From contig CAUJLY010000002.1 in assembly GCA_963281155.1 (NCBI GenBank), positions 3,596,001 through 3,660,000 on the forward strand: a stretch of 64,000 nucleotides of DNA. Reading direction: 5' to 3'. Below the pieces are notes generated by a model that was given only the letters and a program-made list of their open reading frames with translations, ran no database searches and was not told the origin of the DNA. The position numbers and the translations under genes are program-made. The DNA is from Rhabditophanes sp. KR3021. Its lineage: Eukaryota > Nematoda > Chromadorea > Rhabditida > Alloionematidae. Positions 34,801 to 45,216 of the stretch are shown piece after piece (positions within the stretch are counted from its first letter, which is position 1; every line of letters begins with the position of its first letter).

Positions 34801-36844
34801 AATTTAAAAAAGGGATATTCTAATTAATAAGATTGAAAAGTACATAAATCTATTTTATTAAATGAAGCTGTAGGATATTTAAAAATAACAGTGTAAACTT
34901 TTAATAATTAATAAGAATAAAACTATTTACCTTTGTTTGGCAAATTATTTGTTCCCGATGAAATAGGCTAATTTTAAAAATACATCCATAATTTTATCTT
35001 CTAACATTTTTAGACGTACCTGATATGTTATGTGGCACTTTTCAAAGGCATTAAAATGAGTGGGAAAGTTGTATGGTTCACAGCTATTTTTCCTTATGTT
35101 GTGCTAGGAATTCTATTAATTCGTGGAGTTACATTGCCTGGTGCAGCCACAGGAATCGAATATTATTTGAGACCAAACTTTGACATGCTATGGAAAGCAA
35201 GTGTCTGGTCAGACGCAAGTATCCAAGTCTTTTTTAGTTTGGGTCCTGGGTTTGGAGTTTTGATGGCTTACAGTAGTTACAATGACTTCCATAACAATTT
35301 ATATTTGTAAGTCTCACTTTAGTTAAAATAGTAAGAATATGTAATATTATGTTTTAGTGATGCACTATTAACAAGTACAATCAACTGTTTGACCAGTTTC
35401 TTATCTGGTTTTGTAATATTCGCTGTACTTGGATATATGTCCTGTAAAAGTGGTAAACCAATAAGTGAAGTTGCTCAAGAAGGGCCAGGTATTCGACTTA
35501 TTAATCAAATATTAAAAATTAAAAAATTGGACATATGAAAATCACTATAAGTTTCAAAAAGTTCTCTAAGAATAAGATCTGTGACTTCTGCATTCATTTG
35601 TCGAAACATATGACGTACTTCATCAAAGGATGGCTTACTGGAATCGGAATTGTCAGTTGAGGTCTTAAGGCATTAATTAATATGCACTCGACATTTTCAG
35701 CGACTTCTTTGTATTGGTAAAACTTTCTTAGGACAATAACACCTTTCTCACCAAATGCTTCTTTCCAAATAACTTCTTTAATTCAATCTTCCTTTTTGTC
35801 GAATAGCATTTCTAATTCAATGACATGGGTGAAGATTGTTTTATGATCCCACATTTTTTCTTCATAAGCATCAGTTTCCCTGTGTATACAGAGTTGATAT
35901 GTTGTCTTAACTAAACATTTAAACTAAAAATTAAGACGTTTTTACATCCCTCAATTAAAAATGTGTTATTAATTTTATAATATTTTTAAGCCCTAATGAA
36001 TTAAATCGTTTTCAAAAGTTTTTAGTTGAGGGTGAAAAACAAAAGAAGTGCCAAAATTAATAATTCTTTTTAATTAAAATATTAACATTATATGGTGTTG
36101 CAGGATTAGTTTTTGTTGTTTATCCAGAAGCTTTAGCGGCAATGCCTGGTGCTACTATATGGTCTATCATATTTTTCCTGATGCTTTTGACACTTGGGCT
36201 GGATAGTTCTTTTGGAGGTTCTGAGGCTATAATCACCGCATTATCTGATGGTAAATTTAACTATTTCTATTACTTAAACTATCAAAATGTAAATGACGAA
36301 AATTATTATAATTATAGAATATCCAATAATCAAAAGAAATAGAGCAATCTTCATTGCAATTCTGTTTTCCTTTTACATGATCGTTGGTATGTTTATGTGT
36401 ACGAAAGGAGGAATGTTAATAATGGAATGGGTTATAATTTATGGAACGACATGGGGATTATTAACGGCAGTTTTAATTGAGATAATAGTTATATCATATG
36501 TGTATGGATTGGATCAATTTCTGTCAGATTATAAAGAAATGCTAAGAGGTCGTGAGGCACCTTATTTTTTTAAACTTGCATGGAGATACTTTGCTCCTAC
36601 GGTTCTCTTCGTGATGGTTTCGAATAGTATAATTAATTATACTCCTCTCGTATATCAAGATTATGAATACTCAACACTTTCAAACATGTTAGGATTGTTA
36701 TTCGCTTTATCATCAATTTCTGCAATCCCAATAACTGCAATAGTTGTTATTTACAAGCAAAAGGGAAACACATTTGGGGAGAAGTTCAGGAAATCGCTTA
36801 TTTCAACAGCAAAACATCGACAAAGAAACGATATAATGCTTTAA
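31878..36844 (+). CDS. SLC6A: SLC6 monoamine-type neurotransmitter transporter (dopamine/serotonin/noradrenaline-like)
   Basis: Sodium- and chloride-coupled plasma-membrane transporter of the LeuT fold. Eleven exons: 31878-31914, 31962-32161, 32206-32233, 32280-32348, 32399-32505, 34350-34495, 34539-34740, 35014-35306, 35358-35488, 36104-36250 and 36318-36844. Phases agree throughout and give 628 residues. TM1 reads [20 protein letters not shown]; the Asp after AV, where amino-acid transporters have Gly, is the mark of monoamine transporters and binds the substrate amine. TM6 has [17 protein letters not shown] and TM8 [13 protein letters not shown], the usual sodium and chloride sites. The large second extracellular loop has the expected cysteines ([15 protein letters not shown]). 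Intron 3 uses a GC donor (GCAAGT), which is needed to keep WRFPY in frame. I cannot tell dopamine, serotonin and octopamine specificity apart. Intron 5 (1.84 kb) and intron 9 (0.6 kb) contain antisense coding-like sequence. Confidence 0.94.
32607..32986 (-). CDS. second HNH endonuclease-like unit with NUMOD1-like tail, nested in SLC6 intron 5
   Basis: Downstream of the thioredoxin-like domain on the same strand. It reads [20 protein letters not shown] followed by [19 protein letters not shown] and KLNNFTFN. A one-base frame break at about 32806-32810 leads into [15 protein letters not shown]. The unit ends [20 protein letters not shown] and [17 protein letters not shown] with stop at 32607. 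The first part fits the HNH module (beta-strand, HKLVA, DHxDxx[12 protein letters not shown]). The last part fits the helix-turn-helix NUMOD1 module (YxSxxEAAR...G...YxW/L) often C-terminal to HNH nucleases. It could be the 3' part of the same protein as the upstream NUMOD4/HNH unit or a separate copy; the stop at 33046 favours separate unless spliced. Confidence 0.55.
33046..34096 (-). CDS. NUMOD4/HNH homing-endonuclease-like protein joined to a thioredoxin-like domain, nested in SLC6 intron 5, frame-disrupted
   Basis: Minus strand, ATG at 34096 (MSKR), a short intron, then [20 protein letters not shown] and [13 protein letters not shown], a NUMOD4-like start. A second NUMOD4-like unit reads [20 protein letters not shown] and leads into [27 protein letters not shown] and [18 protein letters not shown]. 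This is the H-N-H pattern of phage and giant-virus homing nucleases (HRLVA...NHxDGNxxNN...NLEWVT..EN). After [11 protein letters not shown] the frame continues into a thioredoxin/PDI-like fold: [32 protein letters not shown] (a CPHS site in place of CGHC), [12 protein letters not shown] and [15 protein letters not shown], stop at 33046. Frame problems lie near 33810-33880 (an intron could explain them) and at 33537 (one base missing inside the HNH motif). Whether the gene is active is unknown. Confidence 0.6.
35530..35930 (-). pseudogene. coding-like fragments in SLC6 intron 9, antisense to host
   Basis: Minus-strand frames show [20 protein letters not shown] and [20 protein letters not shown] (about 35690-35880), then [20 protein letters not shown] and [18 protein letters not shown] (about 35525-35640). 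One in-frame TGA and a frame change lie between. Composition is protein-like, but I recognise no family. Confidence 0.3.
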
Positions 36845-37081
36845 CTATATAGAATTAATTTTTTTAGCTATTAAATGATCATATTTGAAATAATAAATAA
36901 CATAAAGTATTTGCTCTACTAAAAATCTAAAATAATTAAAAAATTACAGCCTTTAAAAAATAGATTTAATGTCGACGTATATTTACAAAGATGACAAAAT
37001 TTCAAATAAATATGAAGTCGGCTTCCCATATCTATATAACTGATATAAAATAAATTTGCTTGTTCAAGAGAAAGCAATTAA

Positions 37082-37335
37082 AAATACTTATTATGAATTG
37101 ACAAATTTGATATGAAATAAATGATTAACTTTAAATTATAATTAATAGTTCTAGGCTTCTTAAATATAATCCTATTATTTGGTTCCGGATTGATGACTTT
37201 GTTGTCACAGATCACATAATCATCGAGAAACATAATTTGATCTTCTGTTTCATTTAACTTAGCAATTTTGTATTGATTTGTACAATAGTACCACATGTTT
37301 AGCAGCAAAACATTTGAATGGCTTGTTAATAATTC
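37082..37335 (-). pseudogene. decayed copy of the SMARCAL1 3' end
   Basis: The stretch aligns by eye with 45163-45410, the last codons and 3' flank of the SMARCAL1-like gene. Shared blocks include TTATTATGAATTG...GAAATTTGATAC/TGAAATAAATGATTAA, CTAGGCTTCTT, and GTACAAAT/CCAA. In translation, AKLNETEDQIMFLDDYVICD parallels AKLTNTENENSVSDRYVID, and IIFKKPR parallels ALKKPRN. It is diverged with indels. It is a partial duplication 8 kb from its source on the same strand, presumably non-functional. Confidence 0.75.
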
Positions 37336-37954
37336 TATCTTCCTTGGATAATTTTGGATCCAAAGATTTTCTAAGCAAGTTATTGCTTGAACGTCCGCAT
37401 TCATCCGATGTTGTCTTTGAAATATTGTACCTGGAACTTCCACTAAGATGTTCCAGATTTCTTGGTGAAGCAATTTTGGAACTGCCGGATGTACTTAATG
37501 TGCTTTTCGGATTAGAACTGCAAATTAATCTCTTTCGTGATGAATTAATTCCTGAATAAATTGTCTTTCTTCGAATTCCACTTGGATCTCTTTTCTTGTC
37601 GGGCAAATATAGGTTCAAGCGATGAATTGAATCTGGTTTTTCTTTTGATAAATTCGTGTCCGAACCTTCATTTGGATCTGATCTCCTTTCGAACCAATTT
37701 GTGTGCAAATCATCAATTGAATTCGTTTTGCATTTGCAAAAATTTGTTTTTGAGCCATTGTTTAGGTCACTTTTTCCTTTTGATAAATTACTGCCTGAGC
37801 AGTCACTTGAACCCTCCGTCTTTTCCACCACAACACGTTTCAAAACTGCTCCATTATTTTCATTCTCCTCTTTTTCAAATCTTTTCATAAAATCCGTGTC
37901 AACGGCAGCTTGAGGATCCACAGCGGGATCTTCAACTCCAACATTTAGTATCAT
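37259..37954 (-). CDS. hypothetical Ser/Asn/Lys-rich protein overlapping the SMARCAL1 3' duplicate
   Basis: An uninterrupted frame of 231 residues from ATG at 37954 (MILNVGVEDPAVDPQAAVDT). After an acidic start it is polar and repetitive: blocks of the form SNLSKGKSDLNNGSKTNF and SDTNLSKEKPDSIHRL recur with a spacing of about 30 residues, interspersed with DKKRDPSG-type stretches. No signal peptide, membrane helix or known domain. Its last 25 residues use a different frame from the overlapping SMARCAL1-derived copy, so the stop codon may have been supplied by the duplication. It may be a young or chimeric gene, or a decayed remnant that happens to stay open. Confidence 0.4.
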   Translation of the reverse strand: MILNVGVEDPAVDPQAAVDTDFMKRFEKEENENNGAVLKRVVVEKTEGSSDCSGSNLSKGKSDLNNGSKTNFCKCKTNSIDDLHTNWFERRSDPNEGSDTNLSKEKPDSIHRLNLYLPDKKRDPSGIRRKTIYSGINSSRKRLICSSNPKSTLSTSGSSKIASPRNLEHLSGSSRYNISKTTSDECGRSSNNLLRKSLDPKLSKEDRIINKPFKCFAAKHVVLLYKSIQNC

Positions 37955-38398
37955 ATGTACTTTTCTAAATTAGACATAAGCAGTTAGATATGTACGAGCA
38001 GGTGTCTAAATAATATACATTAAATAGCTAACGATCTCAATATATCTCCATTTTATATTAAAAAATATCGGGCAAATGATTGGTGTTATGAATTGATCAC
38101 TAATAATTGTATCTTCATTTACAAATCAAAACATTAAACAATGTATTGCAAGAACGTCAATATAATAGTATATAGTACATCTTTTTATAACAGAAAACAA
38201 AGTATTTAAGTATGATTAAATTACTGCAAAATAATTCGGTTTAAATGCAAAAGTAATAACTATTTAAAGAAATAACTACTTAAGCGAAATAGAGTAATGA
38301 AGTTATTCATTTTCAAAACTTGTACATCTTGCCTCATTGCTAGAAGCTGTTTTAGAAATATATATTACACATACATATTTATATCTCTATTTCGCAAT
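37955..38398. other. intergenic spacer
   Basis: 444 bases of AT-rich sequence between divergent genes (hypothetical to the left, gamma-subunit gene to the right). No motif or coding sequence recognised. An in-frame ATG at 38297 would extend the gamma-subunit protein, but the extension has no family similarity. Confidence 0.4.
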
Positions 38399-39474
38399 AT
38401 GGCTCTGCCTGCAAATTTGTTATATACACACAACATGTGTAACCAAAGTAAAGGAAATGGCAGTATATGTGGGTTCGTTCTAAAGGTAGGTGCCTTCTTT
38501 TAATGCATACAACTAACTAATTTTAGAAAGTTATAAACTTCAGACTAAATGATTCCGTTCTTCTTTTTATCAGCCTCACTACAGGTTTTCTAGCTATTGC
38601 CATGCACACCGTCCCCATTCTAAGAACAGATTGGCTCAAAATTGTTGAACCAAAGATGGTAGACAAAGAGGATGCAAACGGTGATACCATTAATTTGCTC
38701 TATCAATTCGATGCCGGATATTTTCAAGTTTGCAGAGACTACATTTACAATCCAAACTTGACAGTATATTTTTTCCAAAACGAGTCCTATTATTTTCAAA
38801 CCGAATGCCATTGGAGTAATTCATTTTATGACGATGAGTTAAGTGATTATAGTACAGCAACTTTAGCCATCCTACGTTAGTTTCCGTTTAGCAAAAACAA
38901 CTTAATTTAATTTTCAGAACGCTTTTTTATACCATCCACAATGCAAATTATTGGAGCATTTTTAACAGCAACGGCATTTTTCTTGACTTTACTAGGTTTT
39001 TACGACAAATCGGCTAAGATACTCTACTCGGGTATCTTATATGAGGTCGGAGCCATAATAGTTACTATGTCCGTTCTCAATGTAGTTTGCATTGTGGACG
39101 ATGAAATGTCCTCAAGAATAAAACCCAATGCGGCCGGTGAAATGTCGTTATACAGATTCTCCTATGCTTGGGGCTTCTTTTCCTCGGCACTAAGTTTTTT
39201 GCCATTTCAAGTTTGTACTTATATCCAAGTTGCCCTATATTTGAGGCAATTTCAGTCACTTGACCAAATAGAAAAAGTTGTACCTCAACTATCACATATT
39301 GGTAAGTCATATCATTTGTAAATTAAAGAGTATTTCATAGTTTGCCAACAAATACGCGCATCATCAAGACTAACACCACCACAGCTATCCGACAACTTGC
39401 ATACGAACCAATCTTTTGATTATAACATTTATAATAACATAAGATCTGCCAACGAAATGTATACAGATCTCTAA
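38399..39474 (+). CDS. CACNG: voltage-gated calcium channel gamma subunit / stargazin-like claudin-fold protein
   Basis: Four exons: 38399-38485, 38527-38875, 38918-39301 and 39341-39474, all in phase, giving 317 residues. The topology is four membrane helices with a long first extracellular loop. Helix 1 is around LLFISLTTGFLAIAMH, and the loop ends in DAGYFQVCRDY. Helix 2 follows MQIIGAFLTATAFFLTLLGF, helix 3 IVTMSVLNVVCIVDD, and helix 4 is preceded by SYAWGFFSSALSFLPFQV, corresponding to the SYGWSFYFGALSF signature of CACNG/TARP proteins. TARPs traffic and modulate AMPA-type glutamate receptors; gamma-1 types bind calcium channels. The first loop lacks the GLW motif, so the protein is divergent. 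The C-terminus ends NEMYTDL and is not a classic PDZ ligand. The start at 38399 rather than 38297 is a judgement. Confidence 0.75.
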
Positions 39475-40938
39475 TTTACCTCACATTTAATCAACCAGGT
39501 GTTTGGTTATTTAAAACTTTTTAAAGAACGTAATATCAAATGATTTGGCAAAGATTATGTAAAAGCTTGTCTCATAACCTTAAATAGGCATTCAAAAGGC
39601 ACTTATTGTGATTAAATTCAAATTTCGCCATATAAAATGCACTCTACACATACCTACTTAATTGCGAAGGAAAGTCATGAATATATATCTCAAAAAATAT
39701 GCAAATATATACATGCTTTCTTCACATTTAATAAATTGTTCTTTGAACAATTGGTTCCATGCTTATAGCCACTCTTTTTGAATAACATTTGAATAAAAAT
39801 AAATTAATTTGTGTGTAGACATTATAACTAATATTTATTTATAAAAATAAAAGTAGGAGGTGTATTGAGTAAACGAAATGCTAAATAAAAAGAATTGGAG
39901 ATTTACACCAAAAGCAGAAAGTAGTTAAGAGTATTACTCGTCATACAAATGAAAGTTCCTTAATCTCTATATTAGTATCTCTAGGTAGTATGATGAATTA
40001 AGGGGCAAATGCATATATCTCAATGTCAATTATTGAGATTATTAGACTTCTTGGTGTTGAAAGATTTAAGCTGGTTCCCAATTAGTTTAATTGCCGAGAC
40101 ACAATAGAATAATGAAAAGACATATTTACATACAACATTTTTGCAAATGAAACTTCATTTTGACAGATGTTTTATGGTTCCTTGCTAAATATCACATCCA
40201 ACAATAAGTAACTACTATTCATGCAATAAATATACCTTGGCAAGAACTAATAAGCGGTTTGATAGTTATACGCATAAAACAAAATATTTTGTGGATTATT
40301 AAAATATATTCAAAAATTGCATCAACTTTAAGGCGATTGTTGAAGCATTTGTATGTGTACACATCATCTAAACATAATTATCCACCAATATATAAAATAT
40401 GACATTACAATTTGTCCCATTTCACTTAGTAATACATCCAATAATAAGCCATACATTTAAAATATTATGATTTTTTGAATCCAAAAAGAGAGTTAACTCG
40501 ATACATATTTAAAATAATGTCCTAATTGAATCATACATATGTCTTTATAGTATTTGCTATGAATAAGTAAGTATATATGAAAGGCAAGACATAACATTAA
40601 TGTCCAATGGATGTAATTACGTCATGTATATTTTTAATAAGTGTAATATGCTTAGGAGATATCTAATATAGTAAAGTTGGGATATCAAAACTTCAATTCA
40701 CGATAATAAGTCCACGTTCTTTACCTATTTTAAATATGTACAAGTGTTTTTTTAAATGGAGTTATTTATTTGAAATAAAAATAATTTAGGCATTTAAATG
40801 ATGTTTAATTTAATAGGACTTTTCTAACTTTAGTATAAGGTAATTTGGAGAGTTAGAACAATGATGGGCGGTTATTTATTTATATTTATTTAATTTGAAT
40901 ATTGACGGTCTATAGAGTGCATAGCATAATAATTTTAC
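39475..40938. other. intergenic region
   Basis: About 1.5 kb of AT-rich DNA with short dispersed repeats (ACATCCAATAATAAG-like at 40195 and 40434). No coding sequence or RNA gene recognised. Confidence 0.45.
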
Positions 40939-43450
40939 TTAAAATAGGTTTGATAGGTACGCATAAACTTTAAAGTTATGCCCGTCACTATATTTTCGCT
41001 TCGAATTAAGAAAAGTTCCATAAAAAGCGAGTAGTCCGTCTTCAACAATGGCTGACTTTGTTCCAACTTCTTGACAATCATCAAAGCAGCTTGTAACAAT
41101 TAAGAGTGCTTCTTGTTCAGTGTTTGTCAATAATAATTGAAGCGGCATTAACTCCAGATTCTGAATTATCGCCAAATTTTTGAGTGACATCAGTTTCCAG
41201 AATCAACTTCAAAGGAACGACGAAGGGAAGTGTGTAGCAAAATAGCAACACGGGACCTTTCCGTGTCAAGCAATCGGTAGAATAAAGGACAAAGCTCCTT
41301 GAACGACAAACAGGCATAAGAATAAGGTGATCATTTGGTTTCGTAACTCTTAGCAAATAAAGATGTGCAGTAGAAAGCTGGCAGATTTAGTACAAAGAAT
41401 TTGACTGTGACCTGAATCAAATGAAGGATGCTGAAGTTGTCACCCACATCTAAAAGGGATAAAATGCCGACTATGGCACAGATTAACAGACTCCCAAAGG
41501 TAATATCTGCTACGAATATTGAAAGCCAGTAGATGAACGGTTTCATTCCAGTAAAATATTGTTGTTGCTTGAAGCCACTTAATCTTTCAACAATAAACAC
41601 ATATCCATTCATGTAGTAAATTCCAAAGGAGAGCATTGCGACTTGACATGTCGGAAGGAAAACTCTCATCTTCTCTGACAAATCATTTTTTCATTTTATC
41701 CCTTCGTGGTTTCCCATCCAAATTTCAACAAACATGCTCTTTGCTGAGAAGTATAAAGATGTCATCATTTTCACCCATCAACGCAACATAAAATAGACAT
41801 CTTCTTTTAATTTTGTCTACACCAATATTCTCACTTTTGTTTAGCCAGCTAAATTCACGATTCTTGAGAGACCTCATCATTCTAATAGTCTTTTCCAATG
41901 TCAATCCATCCAAATTACAGATGTATTTAGGAACATAGCCATGTGTGGAACCATCCAATTCAATAACGTCTTTTCCACCAATGTAAACACTGCCTCTAGT
42001 TGCCTTTGCATTTTTGGACAATATTTCAACTAAATGATTCCTTCCAGAACATTCATATCCGACAATACCACAAATTTGATTTGGTTTCAGCCTTAGATTA
42101 ATGTTTTGCAATGCCACTTCGCCAGTTGTTGAGTAAATCTTCCACATTTCATTTACTTCAACCCCATACTTTGAACTTCCCCTATTCCCATATTCATTCG
42201 TCCAAGTCTCCACACTCTTTCTTCTGCGTTTGACTCCTCACTTTTGTCCAGGTCATGATGGTCGTCACTTTTACCGTTCACATTTTCAGCTTTACAAATC
42301 ATTTTCTTTATGTAGTAAGTAAAAGAGAATCGCGGAGAAGAATCTCTCGGATAATAAAGTATGTGTAAGGAAGATCTAGATCGGGCATTGATGCCATAAC
42401 AAGATATACCCAGAACCAGCATAAAAAACAATAGTTTCAATGGTAGGTACGATGGATTGGGACAGAATAAAGATACTCTCACTGGTTCCACTGCTCTCGT
42501 AGTACATCTTGACTCTTGCTTGACGTTGGCTGATAATTTGGTAGAAGCCCAGGAATGGGTAGACAAATTGAATGATTGTGATGAGATCAGAGTATGAGCG
42601 CTGTGATCCATTACTAAAGTCGTGAGAAACATTCTTAGGGGAGAATGCATTTTCTTTTACAAAAACAAAAGGCTTAGCTTGTGTGAAGTTGCCGAATTGG
42701 ACCTTCAAAAATACATTATTAATTATAACATTTCGAAAGTTACCTTATTGAACGCAGAGTTGGTCGCATAGTGAGTATTACCGGTCATTGTCGTGTTAAT
42801 TCTAGACTGGCCTTCTTTCTTGATATGGTAGGTTGTAAAGATGAGCTTCGCATTGCTGTCATCTGTGGCATTTTCATTCACTTCGATTCCCATTAAGAAC
42901 ACGTCATGTTGTTTCTCAATTGGTTGCAATGTTTCATGTCATTTACCATATTCTCTTTGTTCTCATAATAAATCGACTTAATCGACTTTATTCCAAGTGG
43001 GTTACCGAAGTTTGGTCTCAAGCGATTAATACTCTTCATCAGATTAACACAAACTCTACCATACTCAATGTGATATCTGTTTTAGTTGGATGATGATTTA
43101 GCAGATCAACCGTCTTTAAATCTCGACACTAACGGCAATTAGGAGTATTGCTAGAATTGATGGACATAGCTTCTGTACTAGAAGTAATAGGCGTAGTAGT
43201 AACATTGTCCGAAGTATGGTTTAAAGAAACGTTAACAAAAGTTGGTTTGAAGTAAGATTGAGTGAAGTGTGGTGGTTTGAAGCAACATCAGCTGAAGGTG
43301 GATTGATAACAATCATTTGTGTGATGATATATACTTGGCAACAAGGACGCCGGTATATACAATCAATCGGATAAAAAGACTGTTGTATACGTCTTGCGAT
43401 AAAACAGTTCTACTTGAAGCAACAGTTGGAGATTAAAGAGCCACGTCAAC
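40939..43450 (-). pseudogene. decayed ABCA-type lipid transporter
   Basis: Fragments of a full-length ABCA transporter lie in the right order on the minus strand but in different frames with many stops. In order they are: an extracellular-loop remnant (43050-43300, FKPPHFTQSYFKPTF), a TMD1 piece (42376-42708), and NBD1 (41725-42213) with VEVNEMWKIYSTTGEVALQN and IGGKDVIELDGST. In NBD1 the Walker A has become GYECSGRNHLVE, without the GKT lysine, and no LSGGQ follows. Then come TMD2 (41331-41681) with FIVERLSGFKQQQYFTGMKP and FIYWLSIFVADI, and the end of NBD2 (40939-41190) with TEQEALLIVTSCFDDCQEVG and TKSAIVEDG. The missing catalytic elements and numerous lesions argue against mere sequencing error. 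Total length (2.5 kb) is about half that of a normal ABCA gene. Confidence 0.7.
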
Positions 43451-43634
43451 ATGATTGCAGATAATAATAAGATAAATAATGTTCAAAATCTTTGTCCTAT
43501 TATGTGATTTAAAGATCCAAAAATTCGAATTAAACATTCAGATTTTGATGAATTTAATGACACATGTATGATCATTTTATATGTAAATTACAAGTAAATT
43601 TTAACATATAAGATTTGGTTTATTAATTATGAAA

Positions 43635-44290
43635 AATGACCATCTTCAGTCGCATTTTGATTCTTCCTTTTTCATAATCTTCATCCCATTTCGATGTAGA
43701 CTTGCTAAGAACCGGATATCGGAAGTAAATAAATTCCGAATATTGGCATTTAATGTTTTGAGACAATTTCTTGCTAATCCATTTTTATGTTCAATGTCTT
43801 CTCCACCAAACAAAATATTTGATCACAAGTTGCACATCTGAGGTCCTGATTTCGCAATATCTTTTAAATGGTTCCACTTATTTGCATTTATATCAAATAA
43901 AGACATGAAATTTGAGCATTCGTTATGTGGACTAGTAAAGAATAATATTTGATGATTGATGGTTGCAACACTATTATTTTGAGAACAAAGTATATCCTTA
44001 TCTGAAATAATTGCCCATTTTCCTCCTCGATGATCGAAACTTAAAATACTTATTACAATTGAGTAAATTTAAATACATTACCTTATTATTTTGTTGTCTT
44101 CTGATCCTGGAGTGACATAAATAATACATATTATCAATCACTACTAAATTATGGCGACTATTGGGCTCTGGCAAAATAAAAAAAGGTATAGTTTGCATGG
44201 TTTAACACTAAAAATAAGTTTAAATTAATTAACTAAACTTACAAATGGCAATCAGAAATAGGATCATTATTGCTTTACCGCCAATAAGAG
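43635..44290 (-). pseudogene. kelch-like gene fragment
   Basis: Minus-strand coding-like pieces are separated by GTAAGT...TTTTTAG and GTAATG...TTTAAG intron-like gaps: GGKAIMILFLIAI, PEPNSRHNLVVIDNMYYL, FDHRGGKWAIISDKDILC, SVATINHQILFFTSP, FMSLFDINANKWNHLKDI and SNILFGGEDIEHKNG. The pattern of strand, NKW and GG resembles kelch repeats. The phases do not match at the second junction and an in-frame TGA follows MCNL. It ends at GKKEESKCD-like codons with an AATAAA downstream. It could be a broken relative of kelch proteins such as the one at 10861-12138, though direct similarity between them is weak. Confidence 0.35.
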
Positions 44291-44860
44291 ATATTTTTTA
44301 TGAATAAGAAGATCTTCAACAATATTTTTATTTGTTTGACTAACCTTTTAGTCATTCTTGTACTGTTCCCACCAAAAATATTAATATCACATAATACAAA
44401 TAATATTGTGAATATACTAAACTTCCAAATAAAATGTATAATGTGTTTTGGTAATTTAAAAAAGAATAACAAACAATTCATAGATCTTGGTATTTAGATG
44501 TTTACATCTTGGAAAAGATAAAATTAATTATCTCGAAAGGGCAGAAATAATTATTTTGTTAGAGGCTTTTCAAGTCTCATTCCAAAATTCGGTAGCAGAA
44601 TTGATGTAGAATCCTGAACGCATACTAACCTCAAACTGGGTTTTTTAAACCATCTTAGTTGGTGTTAGATAATCTTTTATACGCTCACATATCAAATCGA
44701 AAGTGGATCTCTAACAATTTTCTAGCACATAATCGTTTAACGGATAAAAAGTTAAATGTTTTGAATTAGTGTGGTACGTAATTTGATAACTATCTTCCTT
44801 TTAACCAAATTACTTTAAAAGTAGAATAAATGTTTTTAATTTGGACCTTTTTAAGATAAC
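44291..44860. other. intergenic region
   Basis: AT-rich spacer between the kelch-like fragment and the 5S rRNA gene; no feature recognised. Confidence 0.4.
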
Positions 44861-44866
44861 AAAAAA
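44861..44866 (-). terminator. RNA polymerase III T-run terminator of the 5S gene
   Basis: Six T's on the minus strand directly follow the 3' end GTGTAAGCTT of the 5S rRNA gene. Confidence 0.85.
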
Positions 44867-44984
44867 GCTTACACCACTACGGATTCCCAGGACGTCTCCG
44901 ATCCAAGTACTAAGGTAGCTCGAAGTTGATTCACTTCTCAGATCGAACGGGATGAGGTGCTTTCAACATGATATGAGCGTAAGC
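44866..44984 (-). rRNA. 5S rRNA: 5S ribosomal RNA
   Basis: Read on the minus strand, the 119 bases start GCTTACGCTCATATCATG and end GGTGTAAGC, and the two ends pair to form helix I. The internal promoter and loop E region is present (TTAGTACTTGGATCGGAGAC then GTCCTGGGAATCCG), close to the eukaryotic TTAGTACTTGGATGGGAGACCGCCTGGGAA consensus. CCCGTTCGATCTGAGAAG matches the CCCGATCTCGTCTGATCTCGGAAG region with changes. A T-run terminator follows. Only one copy is in the window; whether it belongs to a larger dispersed family cannot be seen. Confidence 0.93.
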
Positions 44985-45216
44985 GATAATGCATATAAAT
45001 ACAATGCATTTAAAATAGAATGAAGTTTTGGTACACCAGCTCAATTGGGCTGCCACCAACTATCTCCCCCTTTTATGTGTATGTACATACTATTTTATTT
45101 GATATAATAGTTAATTCCAAAGGGTAAGAATGATCAGAGTGTTGTTTCATTTATTAAAATAAAATATTTATTATGAATTGGGGAAATTTGATACGAAATA
45201 AATGATTAATTTTAGA

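Noticed and set aside
41725..42213. Working ABC ATPase
   Set aside because: Walker A lacks the GKT/S lysine and signature and Walker B elements are missing, so it is part of the decayed ABCA locus.
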